From Bacteroidota bacterium (GTDB lineage: Bacteria; Bacteroidota; Bacteroidia; Flavobacteriales_F; PHOS-HE28), in assembly GCA_023418095.1 (NCBI GenBank), contig JAEZDL010000029.1, positions 1-22,126 on the forward strand: DNA of 22,126 nt, in the 5' to 3' direction. Position numbers and translations under genes: made by a program. Below are positions 14,843-22,044 of this stretch, in pieces. The notes below the pieces were generated by a model. It did not search any database, was not told the DNA's origin, and saw only the letters and a list, made by a program, of their open reading frames with translations. Position 1 is the first letter of the stretch. Each line of letters begins with the position of its first letter.

Positions 14843-15610
14843 TCAGCTCAAGGCCACAGCCATCTTCTCCACACGATCCGCACGTTTCCAAAGGGACTTC
14901 ATTGAGCTGAAGAATTTGTAGCACATCGATCGCATGAACTCGTTGCGATCGACGCCACCGGCCTTGAATGCGCGGTGATGGCCGAACCAGATCGCGTGGA
15001 TGGTGCCGAAGAACAGGACCGAGTAGAACGCGAGCGCGATCGCTTTGGCATAGAAACTTTTCTCCTGGAAAATGATGTGCAGCCGTTCGTTCTGGAACTT
15101 GATGTGATGCGCTTCATCCATCAGGATGTCCGTGCAGATCTGCCGCAACAACGGGCATTTGGTGGCATCATGAAGCGCCTGGTAGAAGATCTGTGCCGCG
15201 CTCTCGACAATGATCACCGCGATGGTCCATAATTCCATGCTGGTATTCAAGTAGCGCACTTTGCGGAAGAGCGTGTCGCCCAGATCGCGTTTCGCACGAC
15301 GCTCGCCGATCGCATCGATGTAACGACCCAGGTTGGCACCATGCTTCTGCTCCTCCTTGATGAAGAGATGAACGGCCTGCACGTACTCCGGATCGTTGAT
15401 ACGTGCAGCGTACTTGCGTGCCGCGGCCATCAGGTGCCGGCCATCGCTGGTCTCGCCGAGCTGCCATGCCTTCAGCGAATAAAGAATGCTGCGCCGCTCC
15501 TGGTCGGTGATCTCCGGCCGGGCGCTCCAATCGATCCGTTGCTTCACAAGATTTTGGCTGAAATGCTCGTGCCAAAAGGAAGATGGATGGTTCATGCCGT
15601 TACCGTTCAC
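14843..15610 (-). CDS. Ferritin-like di-iron protein
   Basis: The protein has 255 residues from a GTG start, or 250 from the ATG at 15593-15595. The helical core carries ferritin-like metal-ligand motifs: FIKEEQKHGANLG (Glu..His) in one helix, IIVESAAQIFYQAL in another, and ILMDEAHHIKFQ (Glu-x-x-His), enough for a di-iron site of the rubrerythrin/AurF-like kind. A hydrophobic stretch, AIALAFYSVLFFGTIHAIWF (about 198-217), may be a membrane-embedded helix. The reaction is unknown: oxygenase, desaturase-like activity or iron/peroxide handling are all possible. The GTG at 15608-15610 overlaps the stop of the upstream membrane protein gene (GTGA), so the two are translationally coupled. The dispersed repeat copy B follows the stop. 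Confidence 0.8.
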   Translation of the reverse strand: MNGNGMNHPSSFWHEHFSQNLVKQRIDWSARPEITDQERRSILYSLKAWQLGETSDGRHLMAAARKYAARINDPEYVQAVHLFIKEEQKHGANLGRYIDAIGERRAKRDLGDTLFRKVRYLNTSMELWTIAVIIVESAAQIFYQALHDATKCPLLRQICTDILMDEAHHIKFQNERLHIIFQEKSFYAKAIALAFYSVLFFGTIHAIWFGHHRAFKAGGVDRNEFMRSMCYKFFSSMKSLWKRADRVEKMAVALS

Positions 15611-16389
15611 TTGATGGCATTCCTTGTTGAACGCATTCTGAAATTCGTGATCAGCGACCAGCCGATCCCGATCAGCAGGATCAACAACGGGATCGCACCG
15701 GGTTCACTTTCCACCGTGACCATGAAAGCAAGAAGGATCGCTCCGATCACGATCAACAGCGATGAAAGGATGAAGTGGATCCGCAGAATCCGAAGAGATC
15801 GCTGATCGATCGGTCGCGAAGCTTCGCGGAAAAGCAGGGCTGCGCCGATCCAGAGCGCGACGAACAACGCGTTGATCACCGGGATCGCGGCCTGTTCATC
15901 CTCTCCCACCATTCCACTCGCGAACACGATCAAGGTGATGAACGCCTGCGCGATGGCCGTAACGATGATGGTGCTGAACATCCCTTTCGCCTTGAATCCT
16001 GTGATGATCCCACCGGCCACGGGCACCACGACCAATGCAGCATAAAGGATATTGGCGAAGTTCATTCCCGATCCGATGAAGCCGACCGCTGCGTTGCTCC
16101 AGATCAACAGGAACATGGTGGCCAACGTGACGATCACTCCAGTGCGATAAGCGTCATCGCCCGATCGGCGGATCAGGAATTCGAACATCAGCCCGATACC
16201 ACCGAGTATGATGGCGGCGAAGACGAAATCGCTGAAGCTCCAATCCACCTCGTTGGTGAACTGCATGAAGATGAGCGGGAGCATCAGGACCACGGCGGCC
16301 GCAGACCAGCCGATGATGCGAAGTGTTCTCCAAAATCCTTTGAACGTGTCGCCGTCGTTGCGATCGTTGATCCGTCCTGCTTCTACCAT
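15607..16389 (-). CDS. Polytopic inner-membrane protein of unknown function
   Basis: Of its 260 residues most are hydrophobic. About eight transmembrane helices can be picked out, beginning IIGWSAAAVVLMLPLIFMQF and FVFAAIILGGIGLMFEFLI. The MQFTNEVDWSFSDF loop between helices 1 and 2 recalls a widespread family of short (about 190-200 aa) membrane proteins with an MQFTDEVNW-type loop and six helices, function unknown. After helix 6 (ALWIGAALLFREASR) this protein continues for about 65 residues with two more helices (LSSLLIVIGAILLAFMVTV and AIPLLILLIGIGWSLI), which I do not associate with that family. Translationally coupled to the ferritin-like gene by a 4-bp overlap, so the two products probably act together at the membrane. 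Confidence 0.75.
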   Translation of the reverse strand: MVEAGRINDRNDGDTFKGFWRTLRIIGWSAAAVVLMLPLIFMQFTNEVDWSFSDFVFAAIILGGIGLMFEFLIRRSGDDAYRTGVIVTLATMFLLIWSNAAVGFIGSGMNFANILYAALVVVPVAGGIITGFKAKGMFSTIIVTAIAQAFITLIVFASGMVGEDEQAAIPVINALFVALWIGAALLFREASRPIDQRSLRILRIHFILSSLLIVIGAILLAFMVTVESEPGAIPLLILLIGIGWSLITNFRMRSTRNAIK

Positions 16390-16510
16390 GGCTTGTTCAG
16401 TTAAAGGTTTGACGTAGTATTCAAAGTACTTTGCGCTACAAAGTAAATTGAAGTACGGAGCCGATGCAACTTTATTATTCGAACTGTTCAGAATGATCGA
16501 TCCAAAGCTG

Positions 16511-16537
16511 AAAAGCCTCCCGTGAAGGAGGCTTTTT
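16511..16537. terminator. Intrinsic terminator of the cytochrome c/T9SS operon
   Basis: AAAAGCCTCC and GGAGGCTTTT form a 10-bp stem around a 6-nt loop with A and T tracts on both sides. It lies about 50 bp past the stop of the minus-strand T9SS gene at 16586 and works in either direction. Confidence 0.85.
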
Positions 16538-16585
16538 GAGAGTATAGTAAGCTCGGTGCTATTCGCGATGCCGATCGAATAAATC

Positions 16586-17578
16586 CTAGAGTTTGCGGAA
16601 CCTGGTTGTTCTTAGCTGCCCTTTGGGATCGACAAGGTACAAGGTGTAGGCCCCTGACTTAAGTTCTTGCAGATCCAGCGGAATGATCTCTTCAACAACA
16701 AGATCTGTTTGGAGCACCACGCGGCCAGCAGCATCGAGCACCGATGCATTCACGACTTCACCGATCTGACCTGCATCCTTTAAATGAAGCACATCATTCG
16801 CCGGAACAGGATACACACGCAACTGATCATTCAGAGATGCATCGGCAGACAGATCCGTGGTGATGTCACCTGCCCAGCGGCTGAACTGGATCACTGTAGG
16901 TGAACCAAAGCCCATGTCGATCGTGCCTGTCACCAGCTCCGCGATCGGATGGAACTGACCGGGTGTGTAGTACAGGTAACTGTCGTAGGTATATTCGATC
17001 GTGAACATGTCCATGACATCTTCGATCTCATTCATCATATGGATGCGCAGCACGTTCTGCACCGATCCGAACGGCATCTGCAAAGTGCCGTATCCATCCA
17101 CTTCACAATTCACCGTTCCGCTGCGCATGACAACGTCGCCTTCATAGGTGAATTCCGATGCGAATTCGGTGGACCAATTGCTACCCATCGTTGCGGGGAA
17201 CGCGAGGTATTTCGGTATTGGGTTGTTCACGATGATGCTGGTCCCATCATCACTTCCAGTGAAGAAGATCCCATTGGGTGTAACCTGATAGTAGGTGATC
17301 ACCGGATTACTCGTCGCTGCGATCGTGGCATTCGGGAACTGGCCGCCGTTCGGCGTGGACGAAGGCGCGACCATTGGGATCACATCGGTGCTATCGATCA
17401 TGAGGCCTGTGAGATCCCACGTCTGCATAGCACCTGGGTTCCCTGGTGGAACATAGTTCCCGTAATTCTGCGTGTACTGTGTACCGATCTCCGGTGCGTT
17501 CGACGCGAATGTGAGCGTGGGTTGCGCTTGTGCGGCAACAACTGCGCAGGCAAAGAATAGTGTGAAAAGGTGTTTCAT
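16586..17578 (-). CDS. Secreted protein with T9SS type A sorting domain
   Basis: The product has 330 residues and a signal peptide (MKHLFTLFFACAVVAAQAQP, cleavage about residue 19). The body (about 20-250) is beta-rich, with no recognised enzyme motif: FASNAPEIGTQYTQNYGNYV, MQTWDLTGLMIDSTDVI, GVPK-like loops and a YTYDSYLYYTPGQFHPIAE block. This layout is common among uncharacterised Bacteroidota secreted proteins. The last 75 residues are a sorting domain (LRVYPVPANDVLHL, SVLDAAGRVVLQTDL, LKSGAYTLYLVDPKGQL). It follows the cytochrome c gene by 14 bp and so is in its operon, ending at the terminator at 16511. The operon has a predicted LytTR site upstream. How a released protein would work with a cytochrome is unknown. 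Confidence 0.86.
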   Translation of the reverse strand: MKHLFTLFFACAVVAAQAQPTLTFASNAPEIGTQYTQNYGNYVPPGNPGAMQTWDLTGLMIDSTDVIPMVAPSSTPNGGQFPNATIAATSNPVITYYQVTPNGIFFTGSDDGTSIIVNNPIPKYLAFPATMGSNWSTEFASEFTYEGDVVMRSGTVNCEVDGYGTLQMPFGSVQNVLRIHMMNEIEDVMDMFTIEYTYDSYLYYTPGQFHPIAELVTGTIDMGFGSPTVIQFSRWAGDITTDLSADASLNDQLRVYPVPANDVLHLKDAGQIGEVVNASVLDAAGRVVLQTDLVVEEIIPLDLQELKSGAYTLYLVDPKGQLRTTRFRKL

Positions 17579-17592
17579 GTTAGGTTGATGGA

Positions 17593-18186
17593 TTACTTGA
17601 CGGCGAGTGTTTCCGCGGGTGGGATCGGTGCAGGCACCACGTTCTCCACGGGCTTCGTGCTTTGCAGGTACGTGTAGATCGCATGGATGTCCTCATCATT
17701 CAAATTCTTGAACATCTCCCAAGGCATCGGCGGCAACAATGGACGCGATCCTTCAAGACCCTTGTACAATCCTTTGGTGATCGCACGTTTGAACTGCTCT
17801 TCGCTCCAGTTGCCAATGCCAGTGGCATCGCTGGTAAGGTTTCCGCTGAAGCTGGTGCCCCATGGACCTACGGCCGAAGTGAGTCCGGGACTGAAGTAGA
17901 TCCATCCCGGATTCGCATTGGGATCCAGCGGCGGATTCTTCTCGTTCGCCGGATGTCCGCTAAGCAATCGATCGGGATCGGGCACAGGACCGTGTTCTGT
18001 CATGATCTTCGGTGAGTGACAGTCGTGGCAGAGCATGGTGGTGACCAGGTATTCGCCTCGCTTTCTCACGGCTTCAAGCGACGGTTCGATCGATGGAAAA
18101 GGTTCGGGCTTTGGTTGCGCCGGTGAACCACAGCTTACCGCGATGATTGCGATCAGGAGGAAGACAGGGATACTTGGGAGTTGCAT
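17593..18186 (-). CDS. Monoheme cytochrome c lipoprotein
   Basis: The protein has 197 residues. The N-terminus is a lipoprotein signal (PVFLLIAIIAVSC, lipobox Cys19), so it is membrane-anchored and faces the periplasm or surface. One heme c site is present, CHDCH at residues 53-57, and a likely axial Met lies in LPPMPWEMFKNL. The FSGNLTSDATGIGNWSEEQF and AITKGLYKG segments are typical of cytochromes c associated with alcohol or sugar dehydrogenases and similar electron-transfer proteins. No second CxxCH exists, so it is monoheme. ATG at 18184-18186 is chosen because it begins the lipoprotein signal; the in-frame extension to 18246 would bury it. First gene of the operon with the T9SS protein at 16586, with a predicted LytTR binding site 66 bp upstream. 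Confidence 0.88.
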   Translation of the reverse strand: MQLPSIPVFLLIAIIAVSCGSPAQPKPEPFPSIEPSLEAVRKRGEYLVTTMLCHDCHSPKIMTEHGPVPDPDRLLSGHPANEKNPPLDPNANPGWIYFSPGLTSAVGPWGTSFSGNLTSDATGIGNWSEEQFKRAITKGLYKGLEGSRPLLPPMPWEMFKNLNDEDIHAIYTYLQSTKPVENVVPAPIPPAETLAVK

Positions 18187-18252
18187 GATGCAGGGGTGTT
18201 GTTGGAATTGCGCTGCGAAAGTGGAAGCACGATCACGCGTATACATCCTGCA

Positions 18253-18287
18253 ATGACATGAGCGGGAACAATGAATGCATGAACCGG
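18253..18287 (-). promoter_or_regulatory. Predicted LytTR binding site, copy A (cytochrome c operon)
   Basis: On the minus strand two 9-bp half-sites, CCGGTTCAT and CCCGCTCAT, are separated by 12 bp and followed by GTCAT. The 35-bp element matches copy C at 31 of 35 positions and copy B at 29 of 35 with no gaps. Its near edge is 66 bp upstream of the cytochrome c start. Spacing of half-sites by 12-13 bp is the known LytTR arrangement. Confidence 0.6.
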
Positions 18288-18300
18288 GAAGTGACGAATG

Positions 18301-18396
18301 GATCGGAAGGCTCCGAACGGGTTACAGAACGTAACCTCGGGTCCGAACCCGTGGACGATAAAGGGGTCCAGGGAATTCGACCTTGAACGGGTCGAA
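18301..18396 (+). repeat. REP/BIME-like unit 1 (degenerate)
   Basis: GATCGGAAGGCTCCGAACGG begins a unit that ends in the inverted repeat TTCGACC / GGTCGAA (18376-18382 and 18390-18396). Order and spacing of blocks match units 2 and 3, although the first palindrome is degenerate. It is part of the REP cluster around the tyrosine transposase. Confidence 0.6.
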
Positions 18397-18449
18397 GGCG
18401 AATTTTACCTACAACTCTTTCAGGGTCTTGATCGCCTGATCCGTAACAG

Positions 18450-18545
18450 ATCGGAAGACCCCGAAGGGTTCACAGATCGTACCACCGGTCGCATACGCGT
18501 GGACATTTGGCGATCCCGGGCATTCGACCCTGAAATGATCGCAGT
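18450..18545 (+). repeat. REP/BIME-like unit 2
   Basis: The unit contains GACCCCGAAGGGTTC then ACAGATCGTA (18457-18481), and after a spacer CATTCGACCCTGAAATGATC. Its first 25 bp match 19195-19219 with one mismatch. It lies 58 bp upstream of the transposase start. The open frame 18298-18603 that covers units 1 and 2 shows no protein similarity and is not annotated. Confidence 0.7.
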
Positions 18546-18603
18546 GAACCAACGAACGCCTGTCATCTATTCGATCGGCTTATCTTCAATTAAACCGTTT
18601 TGA

Positions 18604-19046
18604 ATGTCCACCTATCATCAACTTCATTATCACATCGTTTTCGGTACACGTGAAAGAAAACCGAGCATTGATCCAGAGATCCGTCCACGGTTATGGGCAT
18701 ACTTGGCGGGAACGATAACAGGTCTCGGTGGTTTTCCACGCATCATTAATGGTTGGGTGGATCATGTCCATCTTTTGATCGATCTAAGACCTTCTCAGAA
18801 CATTGCGGAAATGGTGCGAGAGATCAAGAAAGCTTCCACACCTTGGTTGCGTGATGTGGGCGGGATACGAAATTTTTCCTGGCAGGATGGATATGGCGCA
18901 TTTACCGTTGGAAATCGGGAATTGGATGTGATCCATAGATATATGCAACACAGGAAGAACATCATCGCAAAAGAACATACGTCGAGGAATTGGAGCTGTT
19001 GTTGAACGAAGCCGGCGTTGAATTCGATCGAAAATATCTGCCTTGA
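18604..19046 (+). pseudogene. REP-associated tyrosine transposase (RAYT, IS200-like), frameshifted tail
   Basis: The continuous frame 18604-19005 encodes 133 residues of a Y1 HUH transposase: HYHIVFGTRERKPSI, the metal-binding His-x-His in GWVDHVHLLIDL (His54, His56), FSWQDGYGAFTV and a catalytic Tyr candidate in VIHRYMQHRKN (Tyr113). After KEHT the frame runs into an unlikely end, SRNWSCC. The usual tail is found in another frame from 18978: YVEELELLLNEAGVEFDRKY then LP and a stop at 19044-19046. A small deletion (one base or a length of 1 mod 3) between about 18970 and 18980 explains this. The catalytic core is intact, so partial activity cannot be excluded. Such enzymes nick and move REP palindromes, and REP-like units surround the gene. 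Confidence 0.85.
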
Positions 19047-19070
19047 AAGTTGGAGGAGGCAATGCATGTT

Positions 19071-19165
19071 GCCTGCGACCCCTTCAGGGTCGATCCACCA
19101 TCCGTTCCCTGTAGCCCCGGGGTCGATGACCCGGGGCTACGTTCGTATGACCCTTTCAGGGTCTA
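19071..19165 (-). repeat. Inverted REP-like unit with long palindrome
   Basis: Three palindromes in a row: CGACCCCTTCAGGGTCG (19076-19092), a long one with arms GTAGCCCCGG and CCGGGGCTAC (19111-19140), and GACCCTTTCAGGGTC (19149-19163). The outer two have the loop of the GACCC-GAA-GGGTC palindromes reversed, so this unit is in opposite orientation to units 1-3. Confidence 0.75.
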
Positions 19166-19190
19166 TATAGCCATTGATCCATCGCAAATA

Positions 19191-19283
19191 GAACGACCCC
19201 GAAGGGGTCACAGATCGTAGCCACGGATCGCAGACTCTTCGACCTCTAAGAGATCCAGGTATTCGACCCCGAAAGGGTCGCAG
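19191..19283 (+). repeat. REP/BIME-like unit 3
   Basis: GACCCCGAAGGGGTC (19195-19209) then ACAGATCGTA, a spacer of about 45 bp, and CGACCCCGAAAGGGTCG (19264-19280). It is the best-preserved unit. It ends 36 bp after the stop of the LytTR regulator gene, read on the minus strand, and its last palindrome could end that transcript. Confidence 0.75.
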
Positions 19284-19318
19284 GAAAACCTGAAGACGCC
19301 CTTGTTCCTTTCGATATC

Positions 19319-20068
19319 CTACCGATCCAGCCAGGATTTGAATTCCGCGGAACGCTCCACGCTTACGATGCTCTCCACATCGGGCACGGGTTGCAGCAAC
19401 ACCTTCACGCGGCTCTTGCTGTAAGGCGCCATGCTCTTGATCGCGCCGAACGAAACGATCAACTGGCGGTTTATCCGGAAGAAATTCCGCGGATCCAGCT
19501 CCGTGGCGATCTTGTCCATCGTACCGTCAACGATGTAGCGGTGATTGTCGTTGCTCACGAGTTTCACGTAGCGGCCTTCACTTTGGAAATAGGCCACCTG
19601 CCCTACCGGCACCGATCGGATCTGGCCGCCGCTGGCCACCATGAAGCGTTCGCGGAAGGCCGGTTGGCGCATGGCGCTGAGTTCACGCAATACACCCGGA
19701 TCGATGCCGAAGCGGCGTTTCAAAAGATCCACCTTTCCCAGCGCTTGTTTCACCGAATCCAATTCGATCGGTTTCAACAGATAATCGATCCCGTTGGCCT
19801 GGAACGCCTGGATCGCGTACTTGTCGTAAGCCGTGGTGAAGATCACCGGAGATTCGACCACGATGCGATCGAAGATGGTGAAGCACAGATCATCGCCTAG
19901 GTGGATGTCCATGAAGATCAGATCCGGCCGCAGCGCTGCGATGCCTTGCACAGCATCCTCGACGTTATCGGCCATGCCCAGCACACGAATGGCAGGATCG
20001 GCCTGTTCCAGCAGTCGCACCAACCCTTGCGCGGCCGGTGCCTCGTCCTCGATGATGTAGACGGTCAT
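19319..20068 (-). CDS. LytTR-family response regulator
   Basis: The 249-residue two-component regulator has an N-terminal receiver domain with the acidic pocket Glu7-Asp8-Glu9, phosphoacceptor Asp54 (LIFMDIHLGDD), Thr78/Thr79 (VIFTTAYDKYAIQAF) and Lys99 (DYLLKPIEL). From about residue 140 to the end is a LytTR DNA-binding domain: IRSVPVGQVAYFQSEGRYVK, NFFRINRQLIVSFGAI and KSRVKVLLQPVP. Phosphorylation by the kinase encoded immediately upstream should activate DNA binding. The ATG at 20066-20068 overlaps the kinase stop (ATGA), which indicates translational coupling. LytTR domains bind paired 9-bp direct repeats about 12 bp apart; three such sites are predicted in this window, including one in front of this operon. 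Confidence 0.95.
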   Translation of the reverse strand: MTVYIIEDEAPAAQGLVRLLEQADPAIRVLGMADNVEDAVQGIAALRPDLIFMDIHLGDDLCFTIFDRIVVESPVIFTTAYDKYAIQAFQANGIDYLLKPIELDSVKQALGKVDLLKRRFGIDPGVLRELSAMRQPAFRERFMVASGGQIRSVPVGQVAYFQSEGRYVKLVSNDNHRYIVDGTMDKIATELDPRNFFRINRQLIVSFGAIKSMAPYSKSRVKVLLQPVPDVESIVSVERSAEFKSWLDR

Positions 20069-21804
20069 TGTTCCTGTGAAAGTATGGGTACGGATGCTGT
20101 GTAATGCTGATCGCTCACCGTGAACGTGGGTTCCGGCGCACCAAGCATCGTGTATCGCCGGCGGATGTTGTCAAGCCCGGTGCCGGTGCCCACCTCCTTC
20201 GTTCCGCGCGCGAGCAGATCATTGCGCACGATGAGGTGATCGCCTTCCACCGTGATCGCGATGTGCAATGGATGCGCAGCACTGATCACATTGTGCTTGA
20301 TCGCATTCTCCAGCAACATCTGCAAGGTGAAAGGTGGAAGATAACCCGTGAGCGCGCGTGCCGGTACTTCCACCGTTACCTGCAGGCTTTCGCCGAAACG
20401 GATCCGTTGAAGGAAGAGATAGTGATGAACGAGTTCCAATTCCTCCTGCACCGGAACGATCGTTCGCTCCCGCGATGTGAGCACTTTCCGGTACAATGCA
20501 CTGAAGCTGGCAACGAACTCACGCGCCTTCTTCGGCTCTGTTTCCACGAGCGTATAAAGTGTGTTCATCGCATTGAACAGGAAGTGCGGATCGATCTGGC
20601 TTTTCAGTGTTTCGAACCGCGCCATCAGGTTCTCCTGGTGCAGCAATTCGTTCTCTTCCAGCAGCCGTTCCTTATCCTGTTCCAACGCGACCGCTGTCTG
20701 TTTCTTCAACTGATATTGACGACGGGTCAGCATGATCAATATGATAGCCAGCACGGCGATCACGCTGAGAGCGCTCCATGCGATCCGCGAACGTTGTGCA
20801 CGCAACTTATTCACCTCGGCCTCGGCCTTCGTGAGCTCCAGTTCCTTCTCCATGCGTGCCATGTCGAAGTTGGCCTGCACTTCCGCAAGCGTTCGTTCGC
20901 GAAAGACCATCGACAATGAATCCTTCACGGCGAGCAGGCGTTGTGACACATCGAATGCTTTCGAGCTATCGCCGATCGCCATCAGGTAACGCATTCGGCT
21001 TATCATCACGTTCTCCAGTGCATCGCCAGCACCGTGTTGGATCGCCATTTCCTGAGCCTTGTCCAGATAGGCAGGAACTTCATCCCAACGCTGCATCATG
21101 ATGTAGATCGATGCAAGAGCTTCGAGCGCACGCGCCTCCAGTTGCGGATAACCGCCTTCGGGGATCGCATCGATCGCTGCAAGCAAATAACGCTCACTGG
21201 CCTGGAGATCACCTTTCTTTTCATAGGCGATCCCAATGTTGTACCGGATGTCGCACATGTTCAGACTGTCCTTCGCGGCTTCGGAAAGCGGCAATGCCTT
21301 CTTGTACCAGAAGAGCGCGCTGTCCACTTTGTCGAATTTCAGAGCGATCGCACCGAGCACCAACGGAACACGATAATTCCGCTCCAGCTGCGGATTCGCT
21401 TCGGTGATCCTGTAGACCTCCAACAACGTCCGCTGTGATTTTTCCATTTCATCAAGATCAAGATGGATGATGCCGATCGCGATCTGCGCATCGATCTTTC
21501 CCTTTAGATCGTTCAATGAATCCGCCAGCTGGTACGATCGCACCTGCGCGGCCATCGCATCATCCAGCCTGCCGGTCAGGCGGAACGCATGTCCCTTGAA
21601 ATTGTACAGACCGACGATCAACAGCGGATCCTGATCGGGAACTGCGAGCAGAGAATCGATCCGGCGCATGGCGACCTCTGGCGGCTGCGATCGCAGGATG
21701 TTGCCGATGTTTCGGATCTCCGCTGTGACCGCCTCGGGACGATCCTGCGCACAGATCAACAGCGGTGTACAGAAATAGAGGAAAAGGGTCCGGAGGCGGA
21801 GCAT
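20065..21804 (-). CDS. LytS-like sensor histidine kinase with periplasmic TPR domain
   Basis: This 579-residue kinase has a signal sequence (MLRLRTLFLYFCTPLLICAQ) and, over about residues 50-320, a periplasmic array of TPR helices (DKVDSALFWYKKALPLSEAA, YEKKGDLQASERYLLAAI). A coiled coil leads to one transmembrane helix (about 341-361, IAWSALSVIAVLAIILIMLT). The cytoplasmic part has the His_kinase domain with His407 in SQIDPHFLFNAMNTLY, then an HATPase domain (LLENAIKHN, Asn500 region; GTGTGLDNIRRRY). This TPR-TM-LytS build is common in Bacteroidota. The signal sensed is unknown. Start: ATG at 21802-21804 or 21808-21810; the frame is open to 21948, but that extension covers the predicted LytTR site. 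Overlaps the regulator gene by 4 bp. Confidence 0.93.
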   Translation of the reverse strand: MLRLRTLFLYFCTPLLICAQDRPEAVTAEIRNIGNILRSQPPEVAMRRIDSLLAVPDQDPLLIVGLYNFKGHAFRLTGRLDDAMAAQVRSYQLADSLNDLKGKIDAQIAIGIIHLDLDEMEKSQRTLLEVYRITEANPQLERNYRVPLVLGAIALKFDKVDSALFWYKKALPLSEAAKDSLNMCDIRYNIGIAYEKKGDLQASERYLLAAIDAIPEGGYPQLEARALEALASIYIMMQRWDEVPAYLDKAQEMAIQHGAGDALENVMISRMRYLMAIGDSSKAFDVSQRLLAVKDSLSMVFRERTLAEVQANFDMARMEKELELTKAEAEVNKLRAQRSRIAWSALSVIAVLAIILIMLTRRQYQLKKQTAVALEQDKERLLEENELLHQENLMARFETLKSQIDPHFLFNAMNTLYTLVETEPKKAREFVASFSALYRKVLTSRERTIVPVQEELELVHHYLFLQRIRFGESLQVTVEVPARALTGYLPPFTLQMLLENAIKHNVISAAHPLHIAITVEGDHLIVRNDLLARGTKEVGTGTGLDNIRRRYTMLGAPEPTFTVSDQHYTASVPILSQEQ

Positions 21805-21853
21805 GATCATTGCCCCAAATCTCAGCATCTCCCGCCATACCTCGTACAGGTGT

Positions 21854-21888
21854 ATGACATGAGCGGGAAGGATTTCTGCACGAACCGG
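21854..21888 (-). promoter_or_regulatory. Predicted LytTR binding site, copy B (kinase-regulator operon)
   Basis: On the minus strand the half-sites CCGGTTCGT and CCCGCTCAT are 12 bp apart and followed by GTCAT, with the same 35-bp layout as copies A and C. Its near edge is 49 bp upstream of the kinase start chosen here. It suggests autoregulation of the two-component operon. Confidence 0.6.
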
Positions 21889-21935
21889 AAAGATCCGTAG
21901 CCGATCGGTGATCCGGCCTTCCCAAGCGAGATCAT

Positions 21936-21970
21936 CCGGTTCATGCATCCATTGTTCCGGTTGATGTCAT
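21936..21970 (+). promoter_or_regulatory. Predicted LytTR binding site, copy C (DUF4062-like gene)
   Basis: On the plus strand the half-sites CCGGTTCAT and CCGGTTGAT are 12 bp apart and followed by GTCAT. This is the most symmetric pair: the halves differ at one position. It faces the gene starting at 22045 (74 bp away) and lies 47 bp from copy B, which faces the other way. Confidence 0.6.
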
Positions 21971-22044
21971 TCGAGCAGAGTTGGGGTTCGAAATGGTCAC
22001 ATTTTCGCCCTTGATAAAACCGTTCACTCTTCATCCGAACCACG

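Noticed and set aside
14607..14924. N-terminal extension of the GH15 frame by 106 residues
   Set aside because: It crosses the dispersed repeat and the 3' end of the ferritin-like gene; the GH15 family starts at MSYLPIENYG.
18298..18603. Open frame of 101 codons directly upstream of the RAYT gene
   Set aside because: It consists of REP-like units 1 and 2 and has no protein-like features; the palindromes explain the sequence.
19071..19283. Clustered short palindromes that might suggest CRISPR or an origin
   Set aside because: Spacing is irregular, orientation alternates and the palindromes sit beside a RAYT gene, which fits REP elements better.
21805..21948. N-terminal extension of the histidine kinase by 48 residues
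   Set aside because: It would place charged residues before a clear signal sequence and would cover the predicted LytTR site; the ATG at 21804 or 21810 is better.
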